Positions 24,519-32,863 of a DNA stretch of 64,000 nucleotides are shown here, piece after piece. The stretch lies in assembly GCA_965223825.1 (NCBI GenBank), contig OZ245018.1, positions 1,488,001 to 1,552,000 on the forward strand, written 5' to 3'. Positions within the stretch are counted from its first letter, which is position 1; each line of letters starts with the position of its first letter. The position numbers and the translations under genes are program-made. Under the pieces are notes generated by a model. It did not search any database. It worked only from the letters and a program-made list of their open reading frames with translations, and was not told where the DNA came from. The DNA is from CAJXQU01 sp965223825 (GTDB lineage: Bacteria; Pseudomonadota; Gammaproteobacteria; CAJXQU01).

Positions 24519-26411
24519 ATGAATAGTGAAAATGCTCTATTAAATAATTTCGAAGAAAACGAAAAAGACATTAGTGATTATTTGAATGTCTTGCGTCGTC
24601 GCAAAGGTTTGATCATGAGCGTAATGGCATTGATTTTAACAATCAGCCTAGGCTTCGCTTTTGGAACACCTGCCGTTTACAAGTCAACCGCAACAATCCT
24701 GATTGAACAACAAGAAGTCCCTCAAGATTTTGTTCGTACACTTGTTACTAGTTACGCTGAGCAACGTATCCAAGTCATCAGTCAGAAAATTCTTTCTTCA
24801 AAGAACTTAATGCTGTTGGTTGAAAAATACAATTTGTTTAGTGAAGAACGCAAAAATACACCCATAGAAAGCGTGCTGGGTACCATGCGGGAGAATATTA
24901 GTCTGGATATGGTAAGTGCTGATGTAGTGGATCCTCTCAGTGGTCAAGCCCGTTCAGCAACAATCGCCTTTACACTTTCGTTTGAAGACAAATCAGCTAA
25001 ATTAGCGCAAAGCGTTGCGAATGAACTAGTCACTCTATTTTTAAATGAAAATATAAAAAATCGTACTGAAACAGCTATCGAAGCTTCTGCATTCTTATCT
25101 TCAGAAGGTGACAAGTTACGCAATACAATAGCAGCACTAGAAGCGAAGTTAGCGCAATTTAAAGAGGAGAATGCTGAGTCCTTGCCGGAACTCTCTGATC
25201 TAAATACGCAAATGATGAATCGAACTGAGCAGGAAATACTTGAAGTTCGTCGTCAGATATCCTCTTTAAATGAACGCAAAATTTATCTCGCAGCAGAACT
25301 TTCACAACAGCCAGAAAAAATAGATGAGCAGCGGTATAACCCTGCATATGATTTACAAAGGCAGCGTTACGAACAGGCTTTGCAAAAGCATCAATATGAA
25401 TTAAGTCGCCGTTCACAGATCGGTTCAGAACCAGATGCCCGATTGGAAGCGCTGCAGACTGAATATCTAGCTGTATCCTCTAAATATTCAGCTGGTCATC
25501 CAGATGTTCAACGCTTAAAGAGAGAAATAGATTCACTCAAAAACGAAGTTGGTGTGAGTGCGAGCGATACAACACTGCTAGAATCAAGAATTGCTGCGTT
25601 ACAATTGAAATTATCGAGTGCTCGAGAGCGGTATTCCGAAGACCATCCTGATGTAAAACGTTACGAGCGGGAGCTTGCAGAACTTGAGCGACAACGAACG
25701 GGAGAAGTCGTTAATTTTTCGCAGAGAAAGTCATCAGGCTTCCCAAGCTATAATGTTACTCAACCGCAGTTTTTAATTAAAGAGCGCCCAAACCCAGCAT
25801 ATGTCCAATTAAAGGCACAGTTGGATGCATCAGACTCTGATCTTGCTTCGTTAAATAAAAAAATCGATGAGCTTGAAACCCGCTATCGAGATTATGAAAG
25901 TCGACTAACGAGAACTCCTCAAGTTGAACGTGAATATCGTGATTTAGTGCGTGATTTTGACACCGCAAGTGCGAAATACCGGGAGATTACATCTAAACAA
26001 TTAGAAGCACAGTTAGCACAGTCACTTGAGTCTGAACGTAAAGGTGAACGTTTCACACTGATTGAACCACCGTTAATGCCTGAAAAACCATATAAACCAA
26101 ATAGATTAGCAATAGCGTTTCTTGGTTTGATTTTTTCTTTTGCCGGTGGAATTGGCGCCGCATCATTAGCCGAAGCATTAAACGATTCGGTACGTGGACG
26201 ACATGGTGTGATGGAAATTCTCGGCGAGCCACCACTTGCTGTAGTACCGTATATCGAGACTTATGAAGATGTACGTAAACGCGTCATGCAACGAACGTTA
26301 CTTGTTTTTGGGTTAATCATGAGCTTGGTGATTGGAATTGCCGTCGTGCACTTATATTTTATTCCGCTTGATGTACTTTGGTTTAAAACATTACGTCGTT
26401 TCGGTATTTAA
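24519..26411 (+). CDS. Wzz/GumC-like chain-length determinant (XrtA-associated type)
   Basis: A 630-residue inner-membrane protein that with its tyrosine kinase partner controls exopolysaccharide chain length. An N-terminal membrane helix (GLIMSVMALILTISLGFAF) follows the Wzz segment YLNVLRRRKG. Residues about 150-490 are a long periplasmic coiled coil, then come the PxxPxxP-like motif (PPLMPEKPYKPN) and C-terminal helices (about 532-552 and 590-612). Two copies of a unit centred on GHPDVQRLKRE and DHPDVKRYERE, about 49 residues apart (near 322 and 371), are an internal duplication in the coiled coil. The kinase gene follows after 14 bp. Confidence 0.9.
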   Translation: MNSENALLNNFEENEKDISDYLNVLRRRKGLIMSVMALILTISLGFAFGTPAVYKSTATILIEQQEVPQDFVRTLVTSYAEQRIQVISQKILSSKNLMLLVEKYNLFSEERKNTPIESVLGTMRENISLDMVSADVVDPLSGQARSATIAFTLSFEDKSAKLAQSVANELVTLFLNENIKNRTETAIEASAFLSSEGDKLRNTIAALEAKLAQFKEENAESLPELSDLNTQMMNRTEQEILEVRRQISSLNERKIYLAAELSQQPEKIDEQRYNPAYDLQRQRYEQALQKHQYELSRRSQIGSEPDARLEALQTEYLAVSSKYSAGHPDVQRLKREIDSLKNEVGVSASDTTLLESRIAALQLKLSSARERYSEDHPDVKRYERELAELERQRTGEVVNFSQRKSSGFPSYNVTQPQFLIKERPNPAYVQLKAQLDASDSDLASLNKKIDELETRYRDYESRLTRTPQVEREYRDLVRDFDTASAKYREITSKQLEAQLAQSLESERKGERFTLIEPPLMPEKPYKPNRLAIAFLGLIFSFAGGIGAASLAEALNDSVRGRHGVMEILGEPPLAVVPYIETYEDVRKRVMQRTLLVFGLIMSLVIGIAVVHLYFIPLDVLWFKTLRRFGI

Positions 26412-26425
26412 GAAGGGTGAACTAA

Positions 26426-27256
26426 ATGGAACGAATTAAACAAGCATTAGCCCGAGCTCGTGAAGAGCAACAAACAAGAGCAAAAGCGAGTCCAAAATTG
26501 GCTGAGGTTAAGCGATATCAGCAGCCGGTAGATGAGGAGGACTTTGACTATGATTATATTCAAACCAAAATTTTCCAGCCGGATCAGAAGATCTTGCGCA
26601 ATAACCGTATAATTTTTGAGAAAGAAAATGATCGCGCGGTCGCATCGTATAAATTATTACGGACTCAAATTGAGCAACGAATGCTGGCTAAGCAGTGGCG
26701 GACATTGGCGATTACAAGTCCGGGTCCAAATCATGGTAAATCATTAACGGCGATAAATTTTGCAATCAGCTTGGCTAAATCAAGCCACCATTCCGTATTA
26801 CTTGTGGATCTCGATCTTCGCAAGCCATCAGTACACCGTTATTTTGGTTATGAGCCAACACAAGGCATTTATGATGTGCTGACAAAAGATGTACCATTTG
26901 AAAACATACTTTTTAATCCGTCTATCGAACGCCTCGTAATTGCACCTGGTGGAGAATCTATTTATAACTCATCTGAAGTTCTTGCATCGCCGAATATGGC
27001 TCGCTTTGTCAACGAGTTAAAACACCGCTATAAATCGCGCTACGTTATTTTCGATCTACCTCCAGTTTTAGCTACAGATGATGCCATGGCTTTTGCGCCG
27101 CATGTGGATGCTATGTTGCTGGTTGTTGAAGACGGTGTTACTACTAAAGATCAAATGAAACAAACCTTGGAAATGTTACAAGGAACCAATATTGTTGGCT
27201 CGGTATTAAACAAATCGAAAAGTCATGCAGGTAGTTATTACTATTATTACTATTGA
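26426..27256 (+). CDS. CpsD/CapB-like tyrosine autokinase (XrtA-associated type)
   Basis: A 276-residue cytoplasmic bacterial tyrosine kinase that partners the Wzz-like protein. It shows the Walker A-like loop (SPGPNHGKSLTAINFA), Walker A' (LLVDLDLRKPSVHRYFG) and Walker B (YVIFDLPPVLATDD). The C-terminus is six consecutive tyrosines (GSYYYYYY), the autophosphorylation cluster that in this family governs assembly with the polysaccharide co-polymerase. The fit to the XrtA-associated kinase family is from memory. Confidence 0.92.
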   Translation: MERIKQALARAREEQQTRAKASPKLAEVKRYQQPVDEEDFDYDYIQTKIFQPDQKILRNNRIIFEKENDRAVASYKLLRTQIEQRMLAKQWRTLAITSPGPNHGKSLTAINFAISLAKSSHHSVLLVDLDLRKPSVHRYFGYEPTQGIYDVLTKDVPFENILFNPSIERLVIAPGGESIYNSSEVLASPNMARFVNELKHRYKSRYVIFDLPPVLATDDAMAFAPHVDAMLLVVEDGVTTKDQMKQTLEMLQGTNIVGSVLNKSKSHAGSYYYYYY

Positions 27257-27340
27257 TTTAGAGTGGAAATGAAAGCAATTACGTGAATTTTTACAACAGT
27301 CTAAGATCATCACGACCAAGGGAAAACAGGTAGTCATAAC

Positions 27341-28282
27341 ATGTACGAACAATTTTTCGGTTTTGACGAAAAACCATTCTCATTATTACCCGACCCGGAT
27401 TTTTTATATCTAGGAAATAAACACAGTATGGCGCTGGCCTTACTTCAATATGCGGTACTGAATGAGATTATGGTCACTGTTCTCAGTGGCGAAATAGGCT
27501 CGGGCAAAACTACGTTGGTTCGACACATTCTCAACCAATTGGACGATCAGGTGAACATCGGTCTGATTTCAAATACCCATCGTAACTTTGGTGATTTGAT
27601 TCAATGGGTCTGTCTTGCATATGGTTTACCTGTTGATAAAAAAGATAAAATTGCTCTTTACCAAGATTTTTACGAGCACATCATCGAACAATATGCACAA
27701 GGTAAACGTTCGATCTTGATTATTGATGAAGCACAGAATCTTGATGTTGAAGCGTTGGAAGAATTACGCCTTCTTACGAATATCAATGCTGATAAAGATA
27801 ACGTCTTACAGCTCGTATTAATTGGACAGCCTGAACTACGTCAAAAGCTAAAACTGCAAGGGTTAGAGCAATTTATTCAACGTGTTGGCGTAGCTTACCA
27901 TCTCAAACCTTTGGGCCGTGAAGAAACAGATCGTTATATCCGCCATCGTTTAAAATCTGCCGGTGGTGATCCGGATCTGTTTGAACCTGTCGCGCTTCGA
28001 TTTATTCATCACCAAAGTGGTGGTATTCCGCGTTTGATAAATGTTCTGTGTGATTCAGCATTGGTTTATGCCTATGGCGAACGTCGAAAAAGGATCGATG
28101 TTGGTTTGGTTCATCAAGTTGTTCAGGACAAGATCAAAACCGGTTTGTTGGCAACGAGAAAGCATCCTGTGGAAGATGAGGCTGAAAAAATTCCAGTCTC
28201 CAAGAAAATGTCTTCAACGACAGCAAAACCACAACAACCGGATGATAAAGTCATCCCCGGCACCTTTAACTATAAGAATTAG
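27341..28282 (+). CDS. ExeA/GspA-like AAA ATPase of the XrtA exopolysaccharide locus
   Basis: A 313-residue AAA ATPase. The N-terminus MYEQFFGFDEKPFSLLPDPDF is typical of ExeA-like proteins, followed by Walker A (GEIGSGKTTLV), Walker B (SILIIDEAQNLD) and the sensor region (QLVLIGQPELRQKL). Type II secretion ExeA continues into a peptidoglycan-binding domain; here it stops after a polar tail (KPQQPDDKVIPGTFNYKN). Single-domain versions are regular members of XrtA/PEP-CTERM exopolysaccharide loci, where their role is not established. It is last of the five-gene set. Confidence 0.88.
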   Translation: MYEQFFGFDEKPFSLLPDPDFLYLGNKHSMALALLQYAVLNEIMVTVLSGEIGSGKTTLVRHILNQLDDQVNIGLISNTHRNFGDLIQWVCLAYGLPVDKKDKIALYQDFYEHIIEQYAQGKRSILIIDEAQNLDVEALEELRLLTNINADKDNVLQLVLIGQPELRQKLKLQGLEQFIQRVGVAYHLKPLGREETDRYIRHRLKSAGGDPDLFEPVALRFIHHQSGGIPRLINVLCDSALVYAYGERRKRIDVGLVHQVVQDKIKTGLLATRKHPVEDEAEKIPVSKKMSSTTAKPQQPDDKVIPGTFNYKN

Positions 28283-28376
28283 CCAGATCGCTTATTTCAT
28301 CTGATTCGTATTCCGCGATGAGATAAGAACTTGTCGCGCAGGTGTCGAATAAATAGTTTCATTATTCGTTAGTCAT

Positions 28377-28405
28377 TCCTGAACTGCGTGGCATCCGTGT
28401 ATAAT
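28377..28405 (+). promoter_or_regulatory. Candidate sigma70 promoter for rarA-crcB-serS
   Basis: A consensus -10 box TATAAT lies at 28400-28405, about 90 bp before rarA, with only a poor -35 (TCCTGA) about 17 bp upstream. The gap 28283-28493 contains no gene. Confidence 0.45.
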
Positions 28406-28493
28406 TTCCCTCATACACATAAAAAACCGTTTTAAGCATCCACACTAGCTCCACTTTTTGGGTTTAGTCATTCGTGATGTTTAGAGTAATCCA

Positions 28494-29780
28494 ATGACTG
28501 AAGCCACTTTTCGCCCTCTTGCTGATCGCATGCGTCCACAATCTATTACGGAAGTCATAGGACAATCGCATTTACTCACAGATGGCAAACCGCTTCGGCT
28601 TGCGATCGAGTCCGGCAAGCTACACTCAATGGTCTTTTGGGGACCGCCGGGCACAGGTAAAACGACTCTCGCACGGTTAGTTGCTGATCATGCTGAAGCA
28701 GAATTTTTGACCATTTCTGCGGTTCTTGGTGGTATCAAAGAGATTCGGGCAGCGATTGATCAAGCAAAACAAATTCGCGAGGCTTATCAACGCCATACGG
28801 TTTTGTTTGTCGACGAAGTACATCGTTTTAATAAATCTCAGCAAGATGCATTTCTACCGCATATTGAAGACGGCACGATTACCTTCGTTGGGGCAACCAC
28901 AGAAAACCCTTCATTTGAATTAAATAATGCATTGCTATCGCGTGTTCGCGTTTACGTGCTGCAATCTTTGTCGCAGGATGACATGTTGCAAATCATTCAA
29001 CATGCCTTGACAGAGTTAGGGGTGGCGATGGAGAGCAGCCTTTGTGAAATGTTAGCGCAAGCAGCTGATGGAGATGCGCGGCGTGTTCTGAACTTATTAG
29101 AGATCGCTTCTGACCTTTCACAGGATGGTCAGATCACGCAATCTCACCTTGAACAAGTACTCGCTGGAGGGACTTTACGTCGCTTTGATAAAGGGGGGGA
29201 AGCATTTTACGATCAGATATCTGCATTACATAAATCCGTCCGCGGCTCCGCACCCGATGCGGCGCTATATTGGTTCGCGCGAATGATTGATGGTGGTTGT
29301 GATCCACTTTACCTTGCACGACGAGTGGTTAGAATTGCCTCTGAAGATATCGGAAATGCTGATCCTCGAGGGCTTCGCTTGGCCTTAGATGCGTGGGAAA
29401 CCCAAGAACGATTGGGTAGCCCGGAGGGTGAATTAGCTATCGCCCAAGCCATTGTTTATTTAGCTTGCGCAGCGAAAAGTAATGCTGTCTATATGGCCTT
29501 CAATGCAGCAATGCAAGATGCGCGACAATCAGGTTCGCTAGCGGTGCCAATTCATTTACGCAATGCGCCAACTAAACTGATGAAAGAGATGGGCTATGGG
29601 CACGAGTATCGTTACGCACATGATGAGCCAGATGCCTATGCTGCAGGGGAAAGTTACCTCCCTGATGCACTAGCTGATCGCGCATATTATGATCCTCCTG
29701 CCCGCGGGTTGGAAATTAAAATCGCGGAAAAACTCGCCTATCTTCGGTCACTTGATCTGAAAGCTAGGCAAGGGGGATAG
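28494..29780 (+). CDS. rarA: Replication-associated recombination protein RarA (MgsA)
   Basis: A 428-residue clamp-loader-like AAA ATPase acting at stalled replication forks. Features are the N-terminal LADRMRPQSITEVIGQSHLL, Walker A (WGPPGTGKTTLARL), Walker B (VLFVDEVHRFNKSQQDAFLPHIE), the arginine finger region (SRVRVYVLQSL) and the C-terminal oligomerisation domain (FYDQISALHKSVRGSAPDAALYW). It is followed at once by crcB and then serS on the same strand; the rarA-serS linkage is common in gammaproteobacteria. Confidence 0.96.
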   Translation: MTEATFRPLADRMRPQSITEVIGQSHLLTDGKPLRLAIESGKLHSMVFWGPPGTGKTTLARLVADHAEAEFLTISAVLGGIKEIRAAIDQAKQIREAYQRHTVLFVDEVHRFNKSQQDAFLPHIEDGTITFVGATTENPSFELNNALLSRVRVYVLQSLSQDDMLQIIQHALTELGVAMESSLCEMLAQAADGDARRVLNLLEIASDLSQDGQITQSHLEQVLAGGTLRRFDKGGEAFYDQISALHKSVRGSAPDAALYWFARMIDGGCDPLYLARRVVRIASEDIGNADPRGLRLALDAWETQERLGSPEGELAIAQAIVYLACAAKSNAVYMAFNAAMQDARQSGSLAVPIHLRNAPTKLMKEMGYGHEYRYAHDEPDAYAAGESYLPDALADRAYYDPPARGLEIKIAEKLAYLRSLDLKARQGG

Positions 29781-29787
29781 CACATTG

Positions 29788-30159
29788 ATGAACCAACTCG
29801 TTTTCGTCGCGTTAGGTGGTGCGATCGGATCGGTGATGCGGTATCTTTTTTCAGTTACGATCACGCACTACGTTGGGAGAACATTTCCTTGGGGTACGCT
29901 TGTCGTCAATATTATAGGTTCTTTGATCATGGGCTACCTGTTCGTGAAATTCGTGGAGCATCGGACGCTAAGTAATGAGATGCGTTCTTTGCTAATGATT
30001 GGGCTGCTGGGAGCGTTTACGACATACTCGACGTTCTCTATCGAGACACTAGGTTTGTTCGAATCGGGGCTCATCATACGTGCAATTTCAAACATACTGC
30101 TGAATGTATTCTTATGCCTACTAGCAGTATGGTGTGGTGTTTTACTTGCTCGATCGTAA
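29788..30159 (+). CDS. crcB: Fluoride channel CrcB/Fluc
   Basis: A 123-residue protein with four membrane helices, the CrcB/Fluc dual-topology fluoride exporter. Family marks are the N-terminal GGAIGSVMRYL, the FPWGTLVVNIIGSLIMGYL segment with the pore-lining Asn, and GLLGAFTTYSTFS with the phenylalanine/threonine track. ATG at 29788 is chosen; a TTG codon just before it (29785) is also possible. It lies between rarA and serS; I see no fluoride riboswitch in front of it. Confidence 0.95.
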   Translation: MNQLVFVALGGAIGSVMRYLFSVTITHYVGRTFPWGTLVVNIIGSLIMGYLFVKFVEHRTLSNEMRSLLMIGLLGAFTTYSTFSIETLGLFESGLIIRAISNILLNVFLCLLAVWCGVLLARS

Positions 30160-30212
30160 GTTGAGTGACGGCATAATACAGTTGATTTAGACTTTTTTGA
30201 GGGTGTTGATAA

Positions 30213-31484
30213 ATGATAGATCCGCAATATTTGCGTAATAATCTGGAATCCGTGGCAGAGGCATTAAAGCCGAAAGGCTACACATTGGATGTTGCTGCTT
30301 TTCAAACATTAGAAGAATCACGAAAAGCCATCCAGATCGAAACGCAAACACTGCAACAGCAGCGCAATGCACGATCTAAAGCGATTGGCCAAGCAAAAGC
30401 GCAAGGACAGGATGTTGAGCCATTACTGGCTGAAGTGGCTGATCTGGGTGATCGAATGAAAGCCAGCGAGGCTAAGTTGAGCGAACTGCAAGAAGCGATG
30501 ACCCAGATCACGATGGAGATGCCGAACTTGCCTGATGCATCGGTTCCTGTTGGCACAAGTGAAGATGACAATATCGAGATGCGTCGTTGGGGTGAAGTAC
30601 CGAGCTTCGATTTCGAACCTAAAGATCACGTCGACCTTGGTGCCGAACAAGGCTTACTCGACTTTGAAGTCGCGGCGAAAATCACCAGTTCACGGTTCGC
30701 AGTCATGAAAGGTGATATTGCGCGATTGCATCGTGCACTTGTTCAATTCATGTTGGAAACGCATAGCGTTGAGCATGGTTATACAGAAGTGAATGTACCG
30801 TTCCTCGTCAACGCGGAGAGTATGCGTGGGACAGGGCAATTGCCGAAGTTCGAAGAAGATTTATTTTCTATTCCATCTCACGGTTTTTATTTAGTACCGA
30901 CAGCAGAAGTACCCGTGACGAATATTGCGCGCGACGAGATTTTCAACGCGGATGATATGCCGGTGAAATATGTTTGTCACTCGCCTTGTTTCCGAAGTGA
31001 AGCGGGGTCATACGGACGCGACACACGCGGAATGATCCGTCAGCATCAATTTGAAAAAGTTGAACTCGTGCAATTGGTTAAACCAAAAGACTCTTGGGAA
31101 GCATTAGAAGAGCTGACCAAGAGTGCGGAAATGATTTTACAAAAACTAGGTTTACATTATCGTGTTGTTACATTGTGTACGGGTGATTTAGGCTTCTCCG
31201 CAGCCAAAACATACGATATTGAAGTTTGGCTGCCATCACAATCTACTTTTCGTGAGATCTCATCATGCAGTAACTTTTTAGATTTCCAATCAAGACGCAT
31301 GAAAGCACGCTGGCGTAACCCAGAAACAGGTAAACCTGAACTGCTGCATACTTTAAATGGGTCGGGTTTAGCCGTTGGGCGAACATTACTCGCTGTTATG
31401 GAAAATTACCAAGATGATCAGGGGCGTATTCGGATTCCTGAGGTTCTTAAACCTTATATGCGCGGCCAGGAATTTATTGGTTAA
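30213..31484 (+). CDS. serS: Seryl-tRNA synthetase
   Basis: Charges tRNA-Ser with serine. The 423 residues have the N-terminal helical arm (residues about 30-100, heptad-rich, starting MIDPQYLRNNLESVAEALKP) that contacts the long variable arm of tRNA-Ser, and the class II catalytic core with motif 2 (FRSEAGSYGRDTRGMIRQHQF) and motif 3 (NGSGLAVGRTLLAVMENYQ). Standard length. Its tRNA-Ser(UGA) substrate is encoded at 36991-37081 in this window. Confidence 0.98.
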   Translation: MIDPQYLRNNLESVAEALKPKGYTLDVAAFQTLEESRKAIQIETQTLQQQRNARSKAIGQAKAQGQDVEPLLAEVADLGDRMKASEAKLSELQEAMTQITMEMPNLPDASVPVGTSEDDNIEMRRWGEVPSFDFEPKDHVDLGAEQGLLDFEVAAKITSSRFAVMKGDIARLHRALVQFMLETHSVEHGYTEVNVPFLVNAESMRGTGQLPKFEEDLFSIPSHGFYLVPTAEVPVTNIARDEIFNADDMPVKYVCHSPCFRSEAGSYGRDTRGMIRQHQFEKVELVQLVKPKDSWEALEELTKSAEMILQKLGLHYRVVTLCTGDLGFSAAKTYDIEVWLPSQSTFREISSCSNFLDFQSRRMKARWRNPETGKPELLHTLNGSGLAVGRTLLAVMENYQDDQGRIRIPEVLKPYMRGQEFIG

Positions 31485-31496
31485 ACAAAATAAGGT

Positions 31497-31534
31497 GCGC
31501 GTGGATCGACGGAGGCAATTGTCGGCCCACGCGC
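31497..31534. terminator. Hairpin between convergent serS and the ACP-like gene
   Basis: A perfect 8-bp G+C-rich stem GCGCGTGG/CCACGCGC encloses a second short stem (CGAC/GTCG). It lies between two convergent gene ends and is probably a terminator structure, though the downstream T-run is missing on both strands. Confidence 0.55.
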
Positions 31535-31556
31535 TGATCATAGACTTATGCTCTGA

Positions 31557-31856
31557 TCAAAAAGGAAATTTCTCATATTCCATCTCATCGATTTCATCTT
31601 TTAAAGTGTGATCAATGAGCTCTTGAATTGTCTCAATACAATCCAGATCAAGAATGAGATCATCAAAGTAGGTCATGATGAGTTTTTGCAGACGATTCTT
31701 AGAACGTTTAGTCATTCCTAGATCATCAATCAAATGACTTTGCGGATTGATATGTTCTGCAGGGATTTTGAGTGCATCCGAGACGATGGAGTACACAGTA
31801 TCTCGAGTGAGATCTTGAACGGATTCAAGGTCTGAGTGGAGCTTATTAAAAGACAT
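31557..31856 (-). CDS. Acyl-carrier-protein-like protein lacking the carrier serine
   Basis: A 99-residue acidic protein with the helix pattern of an acyl carrier protein: VYSIVSDALKI, then a loop with LIDDLG, a second helix, and the final IETIQELIDHTLKD matching ACP's last helix. In true ACPs LIDDLG is followed by ADSL, whose serine receives 4'-phosphopantetheine; here the residues are MTKRSK, with Lys where that Ser should be. A Ser occurs two residues later but not in the DSL context. It therefore probably cannot carry an acyl chain in the normal way. It is divergent from the DUF455 gene. Function unknown. Confidence 0.65.
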   Translation of the reverse strand: MSFNKLHSDLESVQDLTRDTVYSIVSDALKIPAEHINPQSHLIDDLGMTKRSKNRLQKLIMTYFDDLILDLDCIETIQELIDHTLKDEIDEMEYEKFPF

Positions 31857-31929
31857 AGGTCCCTCTATGGTTTAATGATTTGCTGATCGCCATCCGTGGT
31901 AATCGTCCAGTGAATGTAGCGGCAACACT

Positions 31930-32769
31930 ATGAAAAAACTTGAGCCATTAATCACACCTATGTCCCTCGATTCCTGTTTTTATACACGCCTTGGCGTGAC
32001 ATTAAAGAGTACATCGGTGGATGAAAAAATTACGTTGGTCGATCGTCTGCACGAAGATTATCAACGTGGTGTTCTTTCTCGTGCTCAGCAGTCAGAATGT
32101 TTTATGGCAGAAGGGGTTGGGTTTCCATCGGCACCGGTGTTGATCGACCCAAAGGGGTTACCCCGTCGCGGCTTTCATGCTGAAGTGGGCAGAATTGCTT
32201 TTTTACACGCTGTTGCCCATATCGAGTTTAACGCGATCAATCTCGCGTTAGATGCAGCCTACCGTTTTCGCGATTTTCCCGAGCAATATTATGCTGACTG
32301 GCTGCAAGTTGCAGCGGAAGAAGTGAAACATTTTCGTTTACTTAATGATCGGCTTGTATCTCTCGGAAGTCATTACGGAGATTTGCCCGCGCATCGTGGC
32401 TTGTGGGATATGTGTGAGAAAACTCAATATGACGCACTTGAACGTATGGCCTTAGTCCCACGCTATTTAGAGGCGAAAGGGTTGGATGTTACGCCAGCGA
32501 TGATCGTGAAACTCAATAATGCCGGTGATCACGAGAGTGCGGCGATTTTGAAAATTATCTTAACGGATGAAGTCGGGCATGTGCGCATGGGATCTGACTG
32601 GTTTCGCTATCTGTGTGATCAGCAGGGGGTCGATCCGGTGGAGCGATATTTTGCTTTTTTGGATAGTAAAGTCGAGGCGAGATTTCGTGGTCCGTTTAAC
32701 GAAGTGTTGCGAAAAGAGGCTGGTTTTAGCGATCTTGAAATTACGATGTTAAATGCTCTAATCGTGTGA
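31930..32769 (+). CDS. DUF455 ferritin-like family protein
   Basis: A 279-residue protein of the DUF455 family, with a ferritin-like four-helix bundle. Likely di-metal ligands are Glu/His residues in AHIEFNAINLALD, EEVKHFRL and TDEVGHVRMG, the three helices where such proteins coordinate iron. The upstream segment GLPRRGFHAEVGRIAFLHAVAHIE is characteristic of the family. Related folds include tRNA hydroxylase MiaE and diiron oxygenases, so an oxidase or hydroxylase role is possible but unproven. A strong bidirectional terminator follows. Confidence 0.85.
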   Translation: MKKLEPLITPMSLDSCFYTRLGVTLKSTSVDEKITLVDRLHEDYQRGVLSRAQQSECFMAEGVGFPSAPVLIDPKGLPRRGFHAEVGRIAFLHAVAHIEFNAINLALDAAYRFRDFPEQYYADWLQVAAEEVKHFRLLNDRLVSLGSHYGDLPAHRGLWDMCEKTQYDALERMALVPRYLEAKGLDVTPAMIVKLNNAGDHESAAILKIILTDEVGHVRMGSDWFRYLCDQQGVDPVERYFAFLDSKVEARFRGPFNEVLRKEAGFSDLEITMLNALIV

Positions 32770-32803
32770 TCAATTTTTTTACAAAAAGTAAGGACAATAA
32801 AAA

Positions 32804-32827
32804 AGCCCGATCAGAAGCTGATCGGGC
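32804..32827. terminator. Bidirectional rho-independent terminator
   Basis: An 11-bp perfect stem AGCCCGATCAG/CTGATCGGGCT with loop AAG, flanked by an A-run on the left and a T-rich stretch on the right. It serves the convergent DUF455 (+) and pntB (-) transcripts. Confidence 0.92.
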
Positions 32828-32863
32828 TGATTTAATTTGATAAAACGAACGATCTTAAAGCTA

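Noticed and set aside
29781..29787. Fluoride riboswitch in front of crcB
   Set aside because: Only a few bases separate rarA and crcB and no such structure can fit; the gene is in a housekeeping operon.
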